A DNA stretch of 64,000 bases from Enoplosus armatus (taxonomy: Eukaryota; Chordata; Actinopteri; Centrarchiformes; Enoplosidae). The notes under the pieces are model-generated. The model saw only the letters and a list, made by a program, of their open reading frames with translations, searched no databases and was not told the origin of the DNA. The position numbers and the translations under genes were made by a program. Shown piece after piece: positions 18,945 through 39,490 of this stretch. Position 1 is the first letter of the stretch. Every line of letters starts with the position of its first letter. The stretch lies in the NCBI RefSeq assembly GCF_043641665.1, contig NC_092192.1, positions 15,531,158-15,595,157 on the forward strand, written 5' to 3'.

Positions 18945-19161
18945 CTGGGAGAGCAAAAAGGGATGGAAAGTCACGACAGTTATAGATCCCTGTTGAATCA
19001 CTAGCGCAGGACATCCAGAGGTTCTCATAGATTGTGGAGGTTGTAATTACGCTGCCATCTGTGGTGGATTCTTTCCAATACTGATCTTGTAGTGATATGA
19101 AAATCATTATCCAGCCTGCAAAACCTAGGAAAAGTGCTACAACCTCGATTATCTCTTTCAT
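18945..19161 (-). CDS. cldn15: alternative claudin-15 first exon (1B) or solitary duplicated exon
   Basis: A 217-base exon, exactly the length of exon 1A, encoding a complete claudin TM1 and first loop with the same signature (W29, W49-x2-C52, C62) and E46, D55, D64. It ends in CCA-G then GTAAGT, the same phase 1 as exon 1A, so it can splice directly to 15903. The leader differs (MKEIIEVVALFLGFAGW) and the loop is more acidic: Q27 replaces R27, D26 replaces N26, and E31 replaces V31. No matching exons 2-5 are visible between 17313 and 18944. Most likely an upstream alternative first exon with its own promoter; otherwise a relic of tandem duplication, though the ORF and donor are intact. Confidence 0.8.
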
Positions 19162-20806
19162 CTTGAAAGTAATTTTCTATTAATAATTATCAAAACTGAT
19201 AGATATTGCCTCTGTGAGGAGCTCTATTCGCCACTTCTGTATCTGATATACATTTTGGGAGTGTGAGAACTGACTCAGGGTTTTTTTTTCTCATGCACTC
19301 AAACCAGGACTAATTTGAACATTGATTTGTTGGCTGTAGCTACATTATAAGTCTGCTATTCCCGCCCAAAATTGATGACATTTCACGTGCCTGGCATGTT
19401 ACCATAGAAATGTAAGTATACAATGAGGTTTTTTTTTTTCGCTCTCTTTTATAATCTCTTGTAAAACAGTTATCACAGCTTCAAATGTGCGAGCCAAGAG
19501 TTTAAAAAACTGGAATCATTTGGCACTGATTGCTTTGAAGCTTCACCAGGAGACAGTTAATGTGACAATACGTTGTTTTATCCAGTATTGGTGTTTTAAG
19601 AAGCCTCTCAGGAGCACTGTGGTCATAATTGCATAACGTATTATAACTGTATGCAGGATGAAATAAGCCAATCAAGGAAAGGTTTAATGATGTGGTGAAT
19701 AATTGGGAAACATCTTATGAAGTGATGTTCATATTGTACGGCAGGTTTACTCACATCATCTTGTCCTCCTGTCTGTATCCCTTTTTGAGGAATTGGTAGC
19801 TTGTGATTTTAGGGAGGTCATTTCAAGTTCCATAAGCAAATACTAATGTAGAAATGCTGAACAGAGAGCAGAGCAAACACTGAAAGCTGGGTAAGGTGGG
19901 TGATTTATTAAAGGCAGAACGTGTCTATTTTAGTACTGGTTAAGCATTAACAAGTCTGCAGCGGGACAAAAGATGCGTTGGAAATTCTTGCTCTTTGTCA
20001 ATACATTTTTTATGCTGGAGCGTATAGATTTAACACTGATGTCTGCTCTTTGGAAACGTTGCGTTGACATAGTACAGTGCTGTCACCTTAAAGAGGTCAG
20101 CCAGGCTGCTCTAACACACCCTCATAATGAATTGGCTGTCTCTATACATTAATTAACATATGGAAGTGTGCAAAAATGCAAGATTTAGAAGTACTGATGT
20201 ATATGCAGTACAATTTAGTATTCAGTGTTCACACCTGCACTGCATAAAGCTCCCCAATACTCTGTGAAGATGACTTTTAAAAGTAAACAGAGATGTTTAC
20301 CCTTTTGTTTATGAGAAACTTCAAACTCTCTCCATTTACAGTCGGTATCTTATCAAATGTGAATTCTCTTTTGCCGACCAGTAATCAGAAGTTCAAAGTA
20401 CTGTCATATACTTACAGTATTGAACACACATTCAGGCTTTAACTCATAATCTTTTGTCTGTTAATATTTTATTTCCTTGCCCTGCCCTCAGTCAGCTGAA
20501 ATATTTATTCAGTTGTGTCCGCGTTGACCTCAGTGTTGCTTAAAGGGAAAGTTCACCAAAAACCAACCAGAAGTGGGTTTTTTTGTTTTTTGGGGGTTTT
20601 TCAGCATCTGACATTAGGGTCACATCAACTTCTTAACTAAGAGCAAATACATGTTCTTATTGTGATTACGATGATTTTCAGTCTTGAAGTGATTCAATTT
20701 TAAACATTAAGTTAATGCATGACCATATACTTAATTATTACAATTTTTTGTGACATTTTTAACTTTTTGTATTTTTATTCACTGTGAATTCCCTGTGTTT
20801 TGATGT

Positions 20807-20832
20807 ATTATTATTATTATTATTATTATTAG
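20807..20832. repeat. (ATT)n microsatellite
   Basis: About eight uninterrupted ATT units. Confidence 0.9.
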
Positions 20833-21479
20833 TTTTAATCTGCCTTGATTAGTAAACTTGTCACTGTGGTATGAAGAGGTAACTATTTGCAGGTGAACAA
20901 GCAAGTTCCCATGAATACTCATATAGTACTAAAATTATAAATGTTACATTGATCCAAAGAAATTGCTTACATTTTTCTGAAATGTTTTATTAAACGTTAC
21001 ATGGAAGAAGTAAGTCCAGCAGCAGCCACTGTGGTGGTGTGATTGACACAACATCAGCCACAATAACTGCAGCCAGGTGCAAAATATATGGATCAGAAAG
21101 TGAAGCGATCGCTTTGATTCTCCGTTAAGATGGCTTTATAATTTAAGATATTACGTGTTGAACAAACCTTTGTGCAGTTCTCCACTCCACAGTTATGTGC
21201 TCTCAGTAAACGCTGTTTAAATAATGTGATGTTTGTATAACTTTGAACAGTCAGTATTTGTGTACTCTATGTAATTGAGTTTCGGTGAAGTCACTGCCTC
21301 AATATGGTCTTATCAATCAATATGATCAATAGCTAATATTACAGCTCTCTGTGTCTCTCACTCACACACACGCACACACACATATACAGAGAAGCTTGAA
21401 TTATCATTGATTTGGATTGCGGACCATTACATAGTTGCTGGGCTGTTGTAATGCAACATTTAATCTTATTTACACTGGA

Positions 21480-21765
21480 TGGTTTTCAGCCATGCTAGCG
21501 GCTCCACCACTTTGGTTCAGACTGACATTTCTCAACAACTACTGGATGAATTGTCATGACATTTTGTACAGATGTTCATGGTGCCCAGAGGATGAATCCT
21601 GGTAACTTTGGTGATCACCATGCTCCACCATGACATTTGCATTTGTTTTTTTGTGTGTTAAATAACAAATATTTGCAAAAGTAATGACATTCCCATCAGC
21701 CTCAGCTGTACTTTTTGTTTAGTGCTAATTAGCAAGTGTTAGCATGCAAATTTGTTGAAATTGTG
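21480..21765 (-). repeat. dispersed teleost repeat, copy 1
   Basis: Contains CTCAACAACTACTGGATGAA, TTTTGTACAGATGTTCATGG, GGATGAATCCTGGTAACTTT and CATTCCCATCAGCCTCAGCT, a recognisable interspersed fish repeat. The part at about 21690-21750 is shared, in reverse complement, with 39400-39480. The class is not assigned; the limits are approximate. Confidence 0.6.
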
Positions 21766-22444
21766 TTAAAGAAAAATGGTCATTCTCCAGATTCACATCT
21801 TTTTTTGCCAGTGAGACAGTATACCTGACCAAGTTATTATGTCATTAAATGTAATCCCACATTCATTTTTACTGCTGAATTGCTCTGAGGGTTAATGTAA
21901 GATTAACCTTTAAAGCTAGATCTAAAATTCACTGTGGTTTAATAATTTACCAGTAACCCTGCCAGTTTAAATAAACTGATTTCAGTTATTGTTTGACCAA
22001 AATAGAAATTTGCAGTATTGTTACCATAGAGAAAATCATCCCCCCACTTAGGTATGGTTTAATATAAAAATGTGTGGTTTGATGTAACTGGATAAGCAGT
22101 CTGATAAACAGAACGCAAAAGTCTCCATTGTTTGCTCAACAGTTTCAAATTCACAGAACATAAAGATTTCATTTTTTCATAATGAAGATATAACACAATA
22201 ACACAAGACAATAACAAGTGACATTTAGAAGTTCTTGGCATAATGTTTTTACATTTTCAAATATAGTTATTTCAATTTCAACTTGAGTTGAGGACGTCAA
22301 GTGAGGACAAGGAGAAGATTTTTTAATCAGTGAAATTTACTATTTTTACTTTTCTTCATGTGTCGGCAGCCTCATAAACACACTGATGTGGACAGTAAAT
22401 CCATGGAAAGGGGACTCAACACATATATTTGTGCTTTGCAAGAT

Positions 22445-22450
22445 TTTATT
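22445..22450 (-). terminator. grk1 polyadenylation signal
   Basis: AATAAA on the minus strand, about 475 bases downstream of the grk1 stop. Confidence 0.5.
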
Positions 22451-22924
22451 GATTGCTCTTAACTCTTCTATCTACAATATTCACCATAATAATAACTCAA
22501 ATACTATTTGTTATATGATAAAGAAAGAAAGAATAATTATATAACAGAACAATGTCAATACAGTAGCTTCGCATGTGGTTTCTATACAAAATATATTTAT
22601 TTAATTTGTCTGTAATTACTAAACAAACATATTGACATGTGCAGTGAGATTACATTATTACATTACATTACATTAGTAGTGCAACCATATATACAGTTTT
22701 GTTACATTGTTGTTGTTTAAGCATGCTGCCACTTTTACAGTAACACTATAAATATTACAACATAGGTACATAATAATATGTGTATAAATATGTAAATACA
22801 CGAATAATACTCATTCATTACATCAGATTAGGAGTAAGTGGCACCAAATGAGCACAAACCGAATCTAAATGTGTTAATTTTCAATAGCTCATCTTCCCTC
22901 TGCTCTGTTTCCACCTGTCGCTGC

Positions 22925-26997
<4,073 letters not shown>

Positions 26998-27986
26998 GGC
27001 TGCACCTTTATCTGGCACACACAAAACCAGTGGGGACGTTAATGAGAGCGCTGAAAGAAATGTCTATTTTGCACTCAGCAGTTTTAGATTGTAACCATGA
27101 CGTGTGGTGTTGTGATAATATTTACCACTTCTAATTTCCTTCTCGTTCCATGTTAAGAGGGCCACTAATCAGCTTTATCTAGTCCTTAACACCAGCAGAG
27201 GAACTCTCTCAAAGCAGCCTCTTCAATCATTATGATCGCGAGGACTCCTTACCAGAGTCTTGAGATTTGATTAGAAAAAAAATCTTTTTGAGGGTGCATT
27301 TTGATCTGTTATCATATTCTATCCTTAATGTTGCTACTCTGCGTTTACTTTATCTGTCTTTTACAGTTAATAGCTGCTTTGTCCTATTTCCATTATTTTT
27401 AGTAGCAGTTATGACTTCTACCACAGAGTTATAATCTGATTCAATTTGTATATTATCATTACAACACATTCAGTGGCTCTGTACAAAATGCCATATAATG
27501 AGAAAGGCTGATTTATATGGACCTGATCATATATATAAATATGATATAACATACACTAGTAATAAATAGTAAATGTCTTCAGACCCCAAGTGCATCCCAT
27601 GGGTTATGTTTGATCATATACTTTTTCAGTTTACTGATTTTCCCCAGGTCTGCCTCATATACAGATCCTGTCTCAGTGCACTTCCTGAGAATGATGGCAA
27701 TAGCTGAATGACTTTTTCCAGGTGTGAAAATATTGAAGGTGCAGAAGGAATAATGTTGTGATATGCTGCACTCTGCTGGTTCAAAGACAAAAGTCTTTTT
27801 ATTCCAGATGCAGACAGACAGAGCATGAAATTAGGGTTGCATGCACTTGCATGTTCACACACTCATGCAAGGCAAAGGATTTGGGGAGCTGCAAGTCCAG
27901 GAAGGAGAGCATTAGCTGACACTGGCAAACCCAAGGTCTTCTCACTTCCTCAGCCTGGTTCCTTTCTGTCTTTTCAGTTCTGCAGA

Positions 27987-28026
27987 TTACTTCCCTGATG
28001 TTACCACCTCAACATCAGGGAGGTAA
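27987..28026. repeat. imperfect palindrome, 16-bp arms
   Basis: Arms TTACTTCCCTGATGTT and AACATCAGGGAGGTAA pair at 15 of 16 positions (the other is a G-U wobble as RNA), with an 8-base loop ACCACCTC. Confidence 0.8.
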
Positions 28027-28120
28027 TTTGAACTACAAATTGTGCATTTTCCATGTTGAAATATAATTTGAATAAGAAGAAATGTTTATTCTTTGGCCTG
28101 CTTTTGTTGGATTCGTATCA

Positions 28121-28139
28121 ATATATATATATATATATA
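28121..28139. repeat. (AT)n microsatellite
   Basis: Nine to ten uninterrupted AT units. Confidence 0.9.
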
Positions 28140-28265
28140 ATATAATTAACATCTATTCACCTTACAGTTTGAGGAATGTCTGTGCATCTCTTGTATTAGA
28201 TTTCTTCCATACGAAAGAAGTTCTTATTTGGTAACCCTTAGAGACTGAAACCAAGAACATTCATC

Positions 28266-28365
28266 ATAGATTTATTTAACCTTTATTTAACCAGGATAGG
28301 TCCCATTTAGATTAAAAATCAATTTTTCAAGGGATCCCTGGCCAAAATAGGCAGCAACACAAGAT
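28266..28365. repeat. dispersed fish repeat (TTTATTTAACCAGG type)
   Basis: Carries CCTTTATTTAACCAGGATAG, GTCCCATTTAGATTAAAAAT and GGGATCCCTGGCCAAAATAG then GCAGCAACA in the order seen in a very common interspersed fish repeat. The class was not assigned from sequence alone. Confidence 0.55.
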
Positions 28366-31300
28366 TAAAAAACATTATTAGATTGTTCAAAAGATTAAAC
28401 ATTATTTCTATTATCTCTACTGCAATATCTCCATACGATGTCATACTGCATGCTGGGCAACGTGAAGAAAAATACTTCTCCCTGAATTGGACAGGAAATG
28501 TAAAGTGGATCGGTGGGTCGCTGTGTGAAGTCTTTCTGGGTGTATATTTCATGTGTATAAGCTGCTGTCTTGACCTGGTACATGTAGTGCCGAAAGTGAT
28601 ACTGTTGGCTACGTAGGTGCTTTCTTGACTCTGCATAATCCAATTAACACTGACTGTTGACACCAGAGATTTACATAGAGATGATTAGCCTCTTTGTTAA
28701 TTAACCTACATTTTTACATTTAGTTTGGTTTTTAAATGTGTTTAAACAGGTTCAACACTGAAACAAAACTGATTATCACAGATCCGATGTTATTGTTGGT
28801 CCATGTGGATTTTAGTGTGGCTCTGACTAAAATCATTAGAATCTACATAACAGGACAATCTGCCCAAATGAAGTTAATGTCAGGGTTTAGTTTTTAACGT
28901 TGAATTATCACACATTGATAGGGAAAATATCTCAGCAGATCTTTATTGAGGGAATATCTAACGTGCATTATTCTATGGTAAACCTAATACTGTCACAGAA
29001 ATATATATAAACAGTTGTTTTATTTAAAAAAGACAGTATTTTACTTCAAGGTTGATACCATATACAACTGATATATATATTGATATAGCAGCACTCACGG
29101 TACTTTCTTGCTGTAGCAGGGAGTCAAATGAGATCTTGAAGGCAGTCAGTTAAATCCAACTGGGTAGCATCCAACATATAGTTATGTCTCTTCTTTGCTC
29201 CTTGTTCTTGCATCAAAGAGAACACACAGAAATCATCTCTGTCCTGTCAGGACTTTGAACACACTTACTTTCTTTCAAGTTGCTGACTCTCCCCTCCTCT
29301 CCCTCGTTCCTATAGCGTGGTGTGTTGAAAAGGTTGGGGCATCAGGTCCAGGTTTACTCTGCACCTGAAATCCTACTTGGTCGTTCATTAGCTGGTGAGG
29401 ATTACACCCTAACATTATTGGAGGGAGCAACTCGGCAGAAGCTATTAGTGTAACTCAGCAGCAGGAGTGATTACTGATGAGGAGTCCTGGACTAACTCAG
29501 TAGGCATCATTCAACAACACAGAAAGCACATTTCATACAAAACAAAAGAGCAAAAATATGATCCTCGGCTCTTAATTGATACAAATCTTGACTGCCAATT
29601 GTCCTATTTTCCTTGTACAAGCTATTACGTTTTGAATCATACCGATGAGAAACACAGCAAAGTAAAATCACCACAATTTCTGGCTCAGAAACTGGGGATC
29701 CTAAGTGGATTGTCTCTCTGTATGAGAAAATACTGTTTATATTCAATGTAGATGCTGCAAGTGAATCCAAATCTTTACAAAAGTATTCATACATGCACAT
29801 GCATGGGAGACAGAAATGATGAGGGAACACTTAGGATTTAGTGGATTTAGAGAGCAGAGAAACTATTTCAGAGCACCAGTTTAAGATGAAATAATCACTT
29901 TTATGATCACAAACCAGCCACTTGCATCACCGTTGCTGCTGGAAATAGGCCATTTAATTATGCATGGGAAAGGGGGCATAGGCAGCTGCACTGTCAAACT
30001 GGTTCACAAAGGCAGATTTACACATATTGAGCAACATTTTGGCAGTAATCCAACGTTTCTTTTTCCATGTGGCAGTTGTGGTGCTCATGAGGCTAATGAT
30101 GTTAAAATAAGAGGAAATCTTTGCAAACACATGTGCATTGATTCCATGAGTTTTGCATATTGAAACATGAAAAAGCAATCATAAATGTTTTAACCTTGCT
30201 ATAGTGCCACCATGAGAAACTGTCAGAAAAGCTTGGATTTTTGGCCAGGACTACTGTACAAAGGAAGGCACTTTTTCTGGAAAGAAAAAAAAGATTGAAT
30301 GAAAGTAAGACAGTACAAAACAAATATGTGGCTCAATAGAAGAAACATTTGAAACTAAACCGAAAATGCAGTCCTCTTTAGGCCTGTTTAAGCCCATTTC
30401 CTGTGCATCAGACCGGGGCTGTTCAACAGACCCTGAGCCCAAATCCTATTTGAAGGGGGTAGAGGTGAAACAGATTTTCAAGCCTAATCCAGCTCAGTGA
30501 CGAAGAACAAACCCACCCACCCAGACAAGGAGTTTAGTCTGTAGCTCAAAGACACTGATATCTGCATAGATCCGACCACTGCCCTTTCATCTGTCAAGTC
30601 AAAGGTGAGAGCACAGAAATAGCGTCACTACACTGTCGTCTGGGTTTACACTCATTCTTTCACCTTTGCACTACTACAGTTTTATCATGCTGTATTGGCT
30701 TGATTTAATAATGACACGTTGTTATTTTACTGTGCTTTTAAGGCGATCCACTTGCCTTAAAAGCTTTTCCTTTTTAATTAATTCAATGTAAAGTCAAAGT
30801 ACCAATACATTTGCACACACATTGCAGTTATCAAAATGTGTGTGATCCTTGGGGCAGCTGAGCTGTAAGTGCTCTTCAGCTGATTAAACAGAGATGTGGT
30901 TAAAAACAGCACTGGAAGTCACTGTTCTCCCTCAGACAATAATCTCTAATTGAGAGGGATGGTGCTGCACTGGTGACCCACTATTTACCTGAACTCACTT
31001 CACTTCAGAATTTTAACGGAAATACTGAAAAACGTGTGTGAAGTAAGAAATATTCTACCTATAGCTGCTTGGAAATAGCATCGATACTGATCACCTAAAT
31101 GACACACACAAAATACTACTGTTGTGTTTCAGTTAATGGATGTGTTTAGCATTCAGCAGACTAAAGATGCCTTTTTTGATCAAATCTAAAGACTACTAGA
31201 AGAAAGAGTACTAAAAGATTTGTATTTGTTTTGTCAGAGCAACAACAGCTTCTCTGCTGTGAAACATTTGACCTAAATCTGTGGTGCGCTTAATTGGTGT

Positions 31301-31987
31301 GCTTAATTGGTACTCTTAATTACAGCTTCTATAAAGGCAGCTGCACTGGAAAGGTCAACCCGTTAAGTATGTAACAGATGCCAGTTAATGAACACAGTTA
31401 CTATCACTGGCTTGGGTTTATTGAGAACATGAAGATGGGTTTCTTTGTTCAGATTTGAGTCTGAATTTGATTATTAGCCACCTACTATAATAATAACCAA
31501 TTTAATGTCCTTTGTACATCATATACTCATCAATAAATGTTCTGCTTGTGGAGCAACTAGGCAGCTCTGAAGAGGTGGTAATTCATTTGCTTTTTGCTGA
31601 ACAGGGATTGAAACAGATGCTTGAACTTTATTCTGAGAGAAGGAGGAAACCAGGGAGGTGCCTTTAACAAGAACATGATGATTCAACTCTGTTCATAGTC
31701 GCACAATCTGTATTGAGAGGAGCTCCGGTCTGATTTTTTACTTCGTTTCCTGTACGTTCCTATACTGAAAGTATTTTATTATGATTGTTAATATTATTTA
31801 ATAGTGTCGAAAAAGCAACCCTGTATGACTCCTATTAACATACCCTACTCAATCACCAAGACGTTCAAAAGGATCACATGTGGGTGTGACTGTTAACATC
31901 AGCAGCCTGAAGTCATTTGGGAAGATAAAAACCAGTTCGTCTGGATGTACTACTGGTCCCAGTCATGGATACGATATATGATGCAAT

Positions 31988-32185
31988 ATGGCCGCCAATT
32001 CATTTGAATCCGACTTGCTTACCCATTCAGCGCATTACGGGATCGCCGTTAGCAAGAATAAAGAGTCGTTTTCATTGGCTGAAAAGATGAGCGTCAAACG
32101 TACGTGTGTACGCTGTGGTACCAATCCCCAAGATGAGATGTTCAGGGAACGGATGGAGTGTACGCCCAATACTCTAGCATATTAA
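31988..32185 (+). other. small unassigned open frame with good start context
   Basis: A 65-codon open frame starting AATATGG (A at -3, G at +4). It is locally richer in GC than its surroundings. The product contains a CVRCG stretch but resembles no family I know, and there is no obvious splice site or conserved neighbour. It may be a decayed mobile-element piece or chance. Confidence 0.12.
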
Positions 32186-32981
32186 AACTCAATATCTCCA
32201 TTATTCTTACAGTTACCCCATGTAAATGCTTATATTAAAATGTCTTATGTAAGTCTTATCTGACATGCATTATTTGGTGTTAATAAATACATAAAAGCAT
32301 ATTTTCTCTATATGAAATAACTCGCATTTGTCACTTAATAGCATAGGTTTCTAGCTAAATTCTAGCTAAATTCAAGTAGCATGTTAAACTTGCTCTCTCT
32401 GGTAGGTTTAAATCAGTTGGTTCTAATGTGAAAATGATAAATAGCACAGGGGAAGTTGACGTTGTGGAAAAGCGACAGATAAACGTGTTAGTGATGTAAC
32501 TTTTCTAGTGGGACATTCACGGGGCCAAATGGTAGACAGTGTAAGTAATAAAATTAGATACACTGAATATACATATATTTATCTTCTGTGATTTACAAAA
32601 TGTAAACAGATTGTAGAGATGAAATTGATTGAAAGAGATATTTATTTCTGTCCGGATATCATTAGACAAACAATTAATCAAAACAAAAGAAAGGCAATTC
32701 ATTCCAACAACCATGATGGCAAATAACACAACACAACACAACATTCTTACTCATAGAAAATCACAAAATAAACATACATAGGCTACATAAGAAGAAATGG
32801 ACGATCGGAATTACGAGTTTACGAGGAGCTCTTGAAGTGCTCTTAAGTCTGCGCACTGTGATTGTGGGTACAGTATGTGGGTGGAGGAAACTCTACTGTG
32901 CTGAGACCCACTGATATGAAGGACAGGTCGGACCGGCTGCAGGCCTGAACTCCGCGTCTGTCCCCCCGCCGGACGGTCGCG

Positions 32982-36307
<3,326 letters not shown>

Positions 36308-37416
36308 CACCAGGGACAAGGACAATGGAAAATGGGTAACTCATTAAGCTCGGAGTGCATAGGTTAAATGGGTCCTCATTTAATGAGTTGTCTATTATGA
36401 GGTAAAAGAAAAACCAGGAGATGCTCTCCTTTCTTGATGGGAAAGAGAAAGAGCAAAGGTAACTTTTTACACTCCAATAAGAAAACACAGTCAAAATGTG
36501 TCAGGAAGAAAATTTAAATGTCATGACTGCAGTCAGGAACTCTGACCAATTCTATCTGACAGATACCATAAAGGCACTTGGATTTGTCTTGGTGACATAT
36601 GTACACAGAAATGATGACTTAGGAACTTAGAAGATAACGCAATAGACCTCATATACACTATACTTTATGTCCTCTGGGGCAAATACATCAAATGTCATGT
36701 CTCATTTATAGCTCTTAAACTCTTCAGTTATGCCATTCCAAAAGATATAAAAGCATCTGCACTGGACACAACTCTGTACCTTCTGGAGAAAGCATCAAAT
36801 GTGGCCCACAGTTTGAGAAAATGAATGGATTGTGCCAACAGCCACAATAGTGGCACAAAAACTCTTAATATGAAATGATTGATGCAAGTTAATCAGCTGG
36901 CAGCTACTCAATGCTTTGCAGTAGCAGCTGTTCTTCTTAATGCAAAGTGACCACAGGTAATAGTCTAAACCAGTGTATTCAAAGGGAAGCGTACTGTATG
37001 ATGACTTGGTGAAACAAAGATAAAAGTAAATGTTGCTGTTTAATCTCATCAGACATGCGTACTTAAGTAGCACTGATGAAAATGTGCCAGTCACGCAAAG
37101 AGGTGATGCAGAGTATAATGTACCAACAGATGTAAGAATTCTGGGGATTTCCTATAAGTAACTTTGCCTTCAAGGAAAGGAAGGAAGTGTTGTTAAAGTC
37201 AAAGAGAACGTGCTGATCACCGACCCACCGGTGAGTCAGTACAAACTTATCTGTGTAGCCAAACTTTGTTCAAACCCACAGAACTTTATTTTAAACTCTA
37301 GCGGAGATCCCAAAGTTTCTAAAGGTACCAAATATGTCAGTGAGTTTTGGGACAATGTGTGTAAAATGAAGTCTTGAGTTTGAATCTTTTTCTCTGTGTA
37401 AGCATCATGTAATTTA

Positions 37417-37422
37417 AATAAA
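37417..37422 (+). terminator. slc25a35 polyadenylation signal AATAAA
   Basis: Canonical hexamer 1.1 kb downstream of the slc25a35 stop. Confidence 0.4.
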
Positions 37423-39098
37423 GAACCAGAACAAACTGATGAAGAGTATATAAGGCAGTATGGAATAATTTTCCAACATCAAATGGAAAAAAGGGAAAAA
37501 CTGGGATTGAAGGCAGCGCAATTTATCTACATTATTGCTTTTTTCATTCTACTATTACCTTAAATATATTGGCAGGTTTTATCAGTGAATATTGTACATA
37601 TCCATCACTCTGACCAGAGACCAGCGTACAAACACAGGTTAGTGCATCTTCATCGTCAAAACTATTTATTTATTTATGTATGTTTATTTTTATAGGAACA
37701 GATACATACATCTACAATTGTCATTGAATAGACTAATGTCACATGGCATTTCCCTGGTCAAGACAGGAGTTTCTTTCGTCTAATACTTGAATGAATCATA
37801 TTGATATAAATGAATATCCACCAGATCTTCTTTGTGGTTGGGGGCAGATGAATTTGCATTAACATCATGTAAATGCTGTAATTTTAAGTTGTCCACATCA
37901 GTATTACTTAAAAGCATCTTAAATAGTCTTATAGCCAGAGTAAAGGCAGAAGAAATGATGAGTCCAGTTTTTCTTCCTTCAGACAGTTTGAAAAGGACGT
38001 TCCCCGGACTCCAAGAGCTCAGTGCTGTTATCGTTACTGCACCAGTGTGCAGCAGACTTATGCTTCTGTGAAGCCTGGAGAGTTTAGCCCAACAGTCCGA
38101 TCACCATGAAGTCGACTCTGTTGGTAACCTTTTGAAGTTTCAAAACTGCTCTGTAAAGTGTGAGCCAGATTTGGTGCTTTCTTCATAAAGTGCACAATAC
38201 TTTATTTAATAATACATTATTAGTTATTAGAGATTTCAATAGTGACTGAACAGCTTTCAACATCGGAGCACAATGCATCCGTCGTGACACATGTAATACG
38301 TGTACTGTAGCTTTAAGAACGCATAATAAGTTTTGGTCTCTTTGTATCACCATTGCCATTTTTATACTTTGGAAGCAACTTTGTCTTCTCGATGTAATGA
38401 CCCTCATTTGTACCATAAACAATGTATGTGGTTTATTGTGGAGTATTCTGACGTCTGTTTAATCAACATTTGTTTTATTTCAAATTATTTCTTGAAAAGT
38501 CAAACTGATCTAGGATGAGCTAGGACGCTGTCCTTAACAGCAATATCAGCTGTACATGTATACTTCATACACTGACAGAACAATTACCATAATTAAGGTG
38601 GATCAAACAGACTACAATGGTCTTCCACAGACCACATTATTAGACTATGAAAAGTCTTTGAAATAATAGCTCAAGCACGTCTGTCCAGAAAGTTCACATC
38701 AAGCCAAGTGAACAATTTTCAGATGCCGAAAAGTACTAAAGATACCAACCTGAACTGGCTGATGACTGAATGACTGAATGAATGAATGGAAGCATGTCTA
38801 GTGGTCTACAATGACCTCAAACTGAAACGTTACTGGTTAGTTTTTATCATTTAGGACAGAGAGGTTGGGGAAGCGCTGAGGATACATTCAACCTTTGGTA
38901 CTAATGCCTTGAACTATTTGAAATATATTTTAGGGTGTTGACTTTTGGCTTGAGGTTCATTTCCTCAACATTACAAGAATTAGAGTAATCTTCTCATTAC
39001 TACATTCAAAATTGACCAACTGATGAATTTCCCCACCGGCTGATTGAATTATTAGAGAACAGAAAGTGCAGCAGTCAGTTTACACATTACTAATGCGC

Positions 39099-39134
39099 TC
39101 TTAAAAATGATGTGTGGTCACATCATTTTTAAGA
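39099..39134. repeat. perfect 16-bp-arm hairpin
   Basis: TCTTAAAAATGATGTG, loop TGGT, then its exact reverse complement CACATCATTTTTAAGA. Confidence 0.9.
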
Positions 39135-39252
39135 TTACAGATTGTGTTTAGCATGCAGAATGATCTGAAAGGAACTAATTATTTTGGGAACAGAGAAGTT
39201 AAAAAAAGATGTGTTAGATATGAAAGGTAAATAAACATATTTAAACAAGGCT

Positions 39253-39490
39253 AACAGTCTACAGCCATGTTAGCAGCTCTTTGAGGCTGTACTTGGACAC
39301 AGCGGTGAGCTAAATGCTAACGTCAGCATACCAACATGCTCACAATGACAATGCAAACACACTGATGTTGAGCAGGTATAATGTTTACCATGTTCCCCAC
39401 TTTTGTTTAGCATGTTAGTATGCGAACATTTTCTAATTGGCAATAAAAACAAGCTGAGGCTGGTGGGAATGTCCTTAGTTTTGCGTCCTC
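39253..39490 (+). repeat. dispersed teleost repeat, copy 2
   Basis: Rich in GCTAA/TTAGC words: CATGTTAGCAGCTCTTTGAG, AAATGCTAACGTCAGCATAC, GTATAATGTTTACCATGTTC, CAAGCTGAGGCTGGTGGGAA. The last part (about 39400-39480) matches the reverse complement of 21690-21750, so the two loci are partial copies of one family in opposite orientation. Confidence 0.65.

Larger units (their letters stand above)
19162..22444. other. cldn15-grk1 intergenic region
   Basis: 3.3 kb without a supportable exon. Holds a (TTA)n run at 20807-20832 and a dispersed repeat at about 21480-21765. The rest is AT-rich unique-looking sequence, with the exon 1B promoter expected just above 19161. Confidence 0.5.
26998..32981. 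other. grk1-slc25a35 divergent intergenic region
   Basis: 6 kb between two divergent genes; no coding exon is supported. It holds a hairpin at 27987-28026, an (AT)n run at 28121-28139, a dispersed fish repeat at about 28266-28365 and a small open frame at 31988-32185. The grk1 promoter should lie next to 26998 and the slc25a35 promoter next to 32981. Confidence 0.5.

Noticed and set aside
18945..19161. A complete second claudin gene
   Set aside because: No second set of exons 2-5 was found on either strand nearby; kept as an alternative first exon.
29467..29751. 94-codon plus-strand open frame in intergenic DNA
   Set aside because: Compositionally random, with no motif, splice context or neighbour support.
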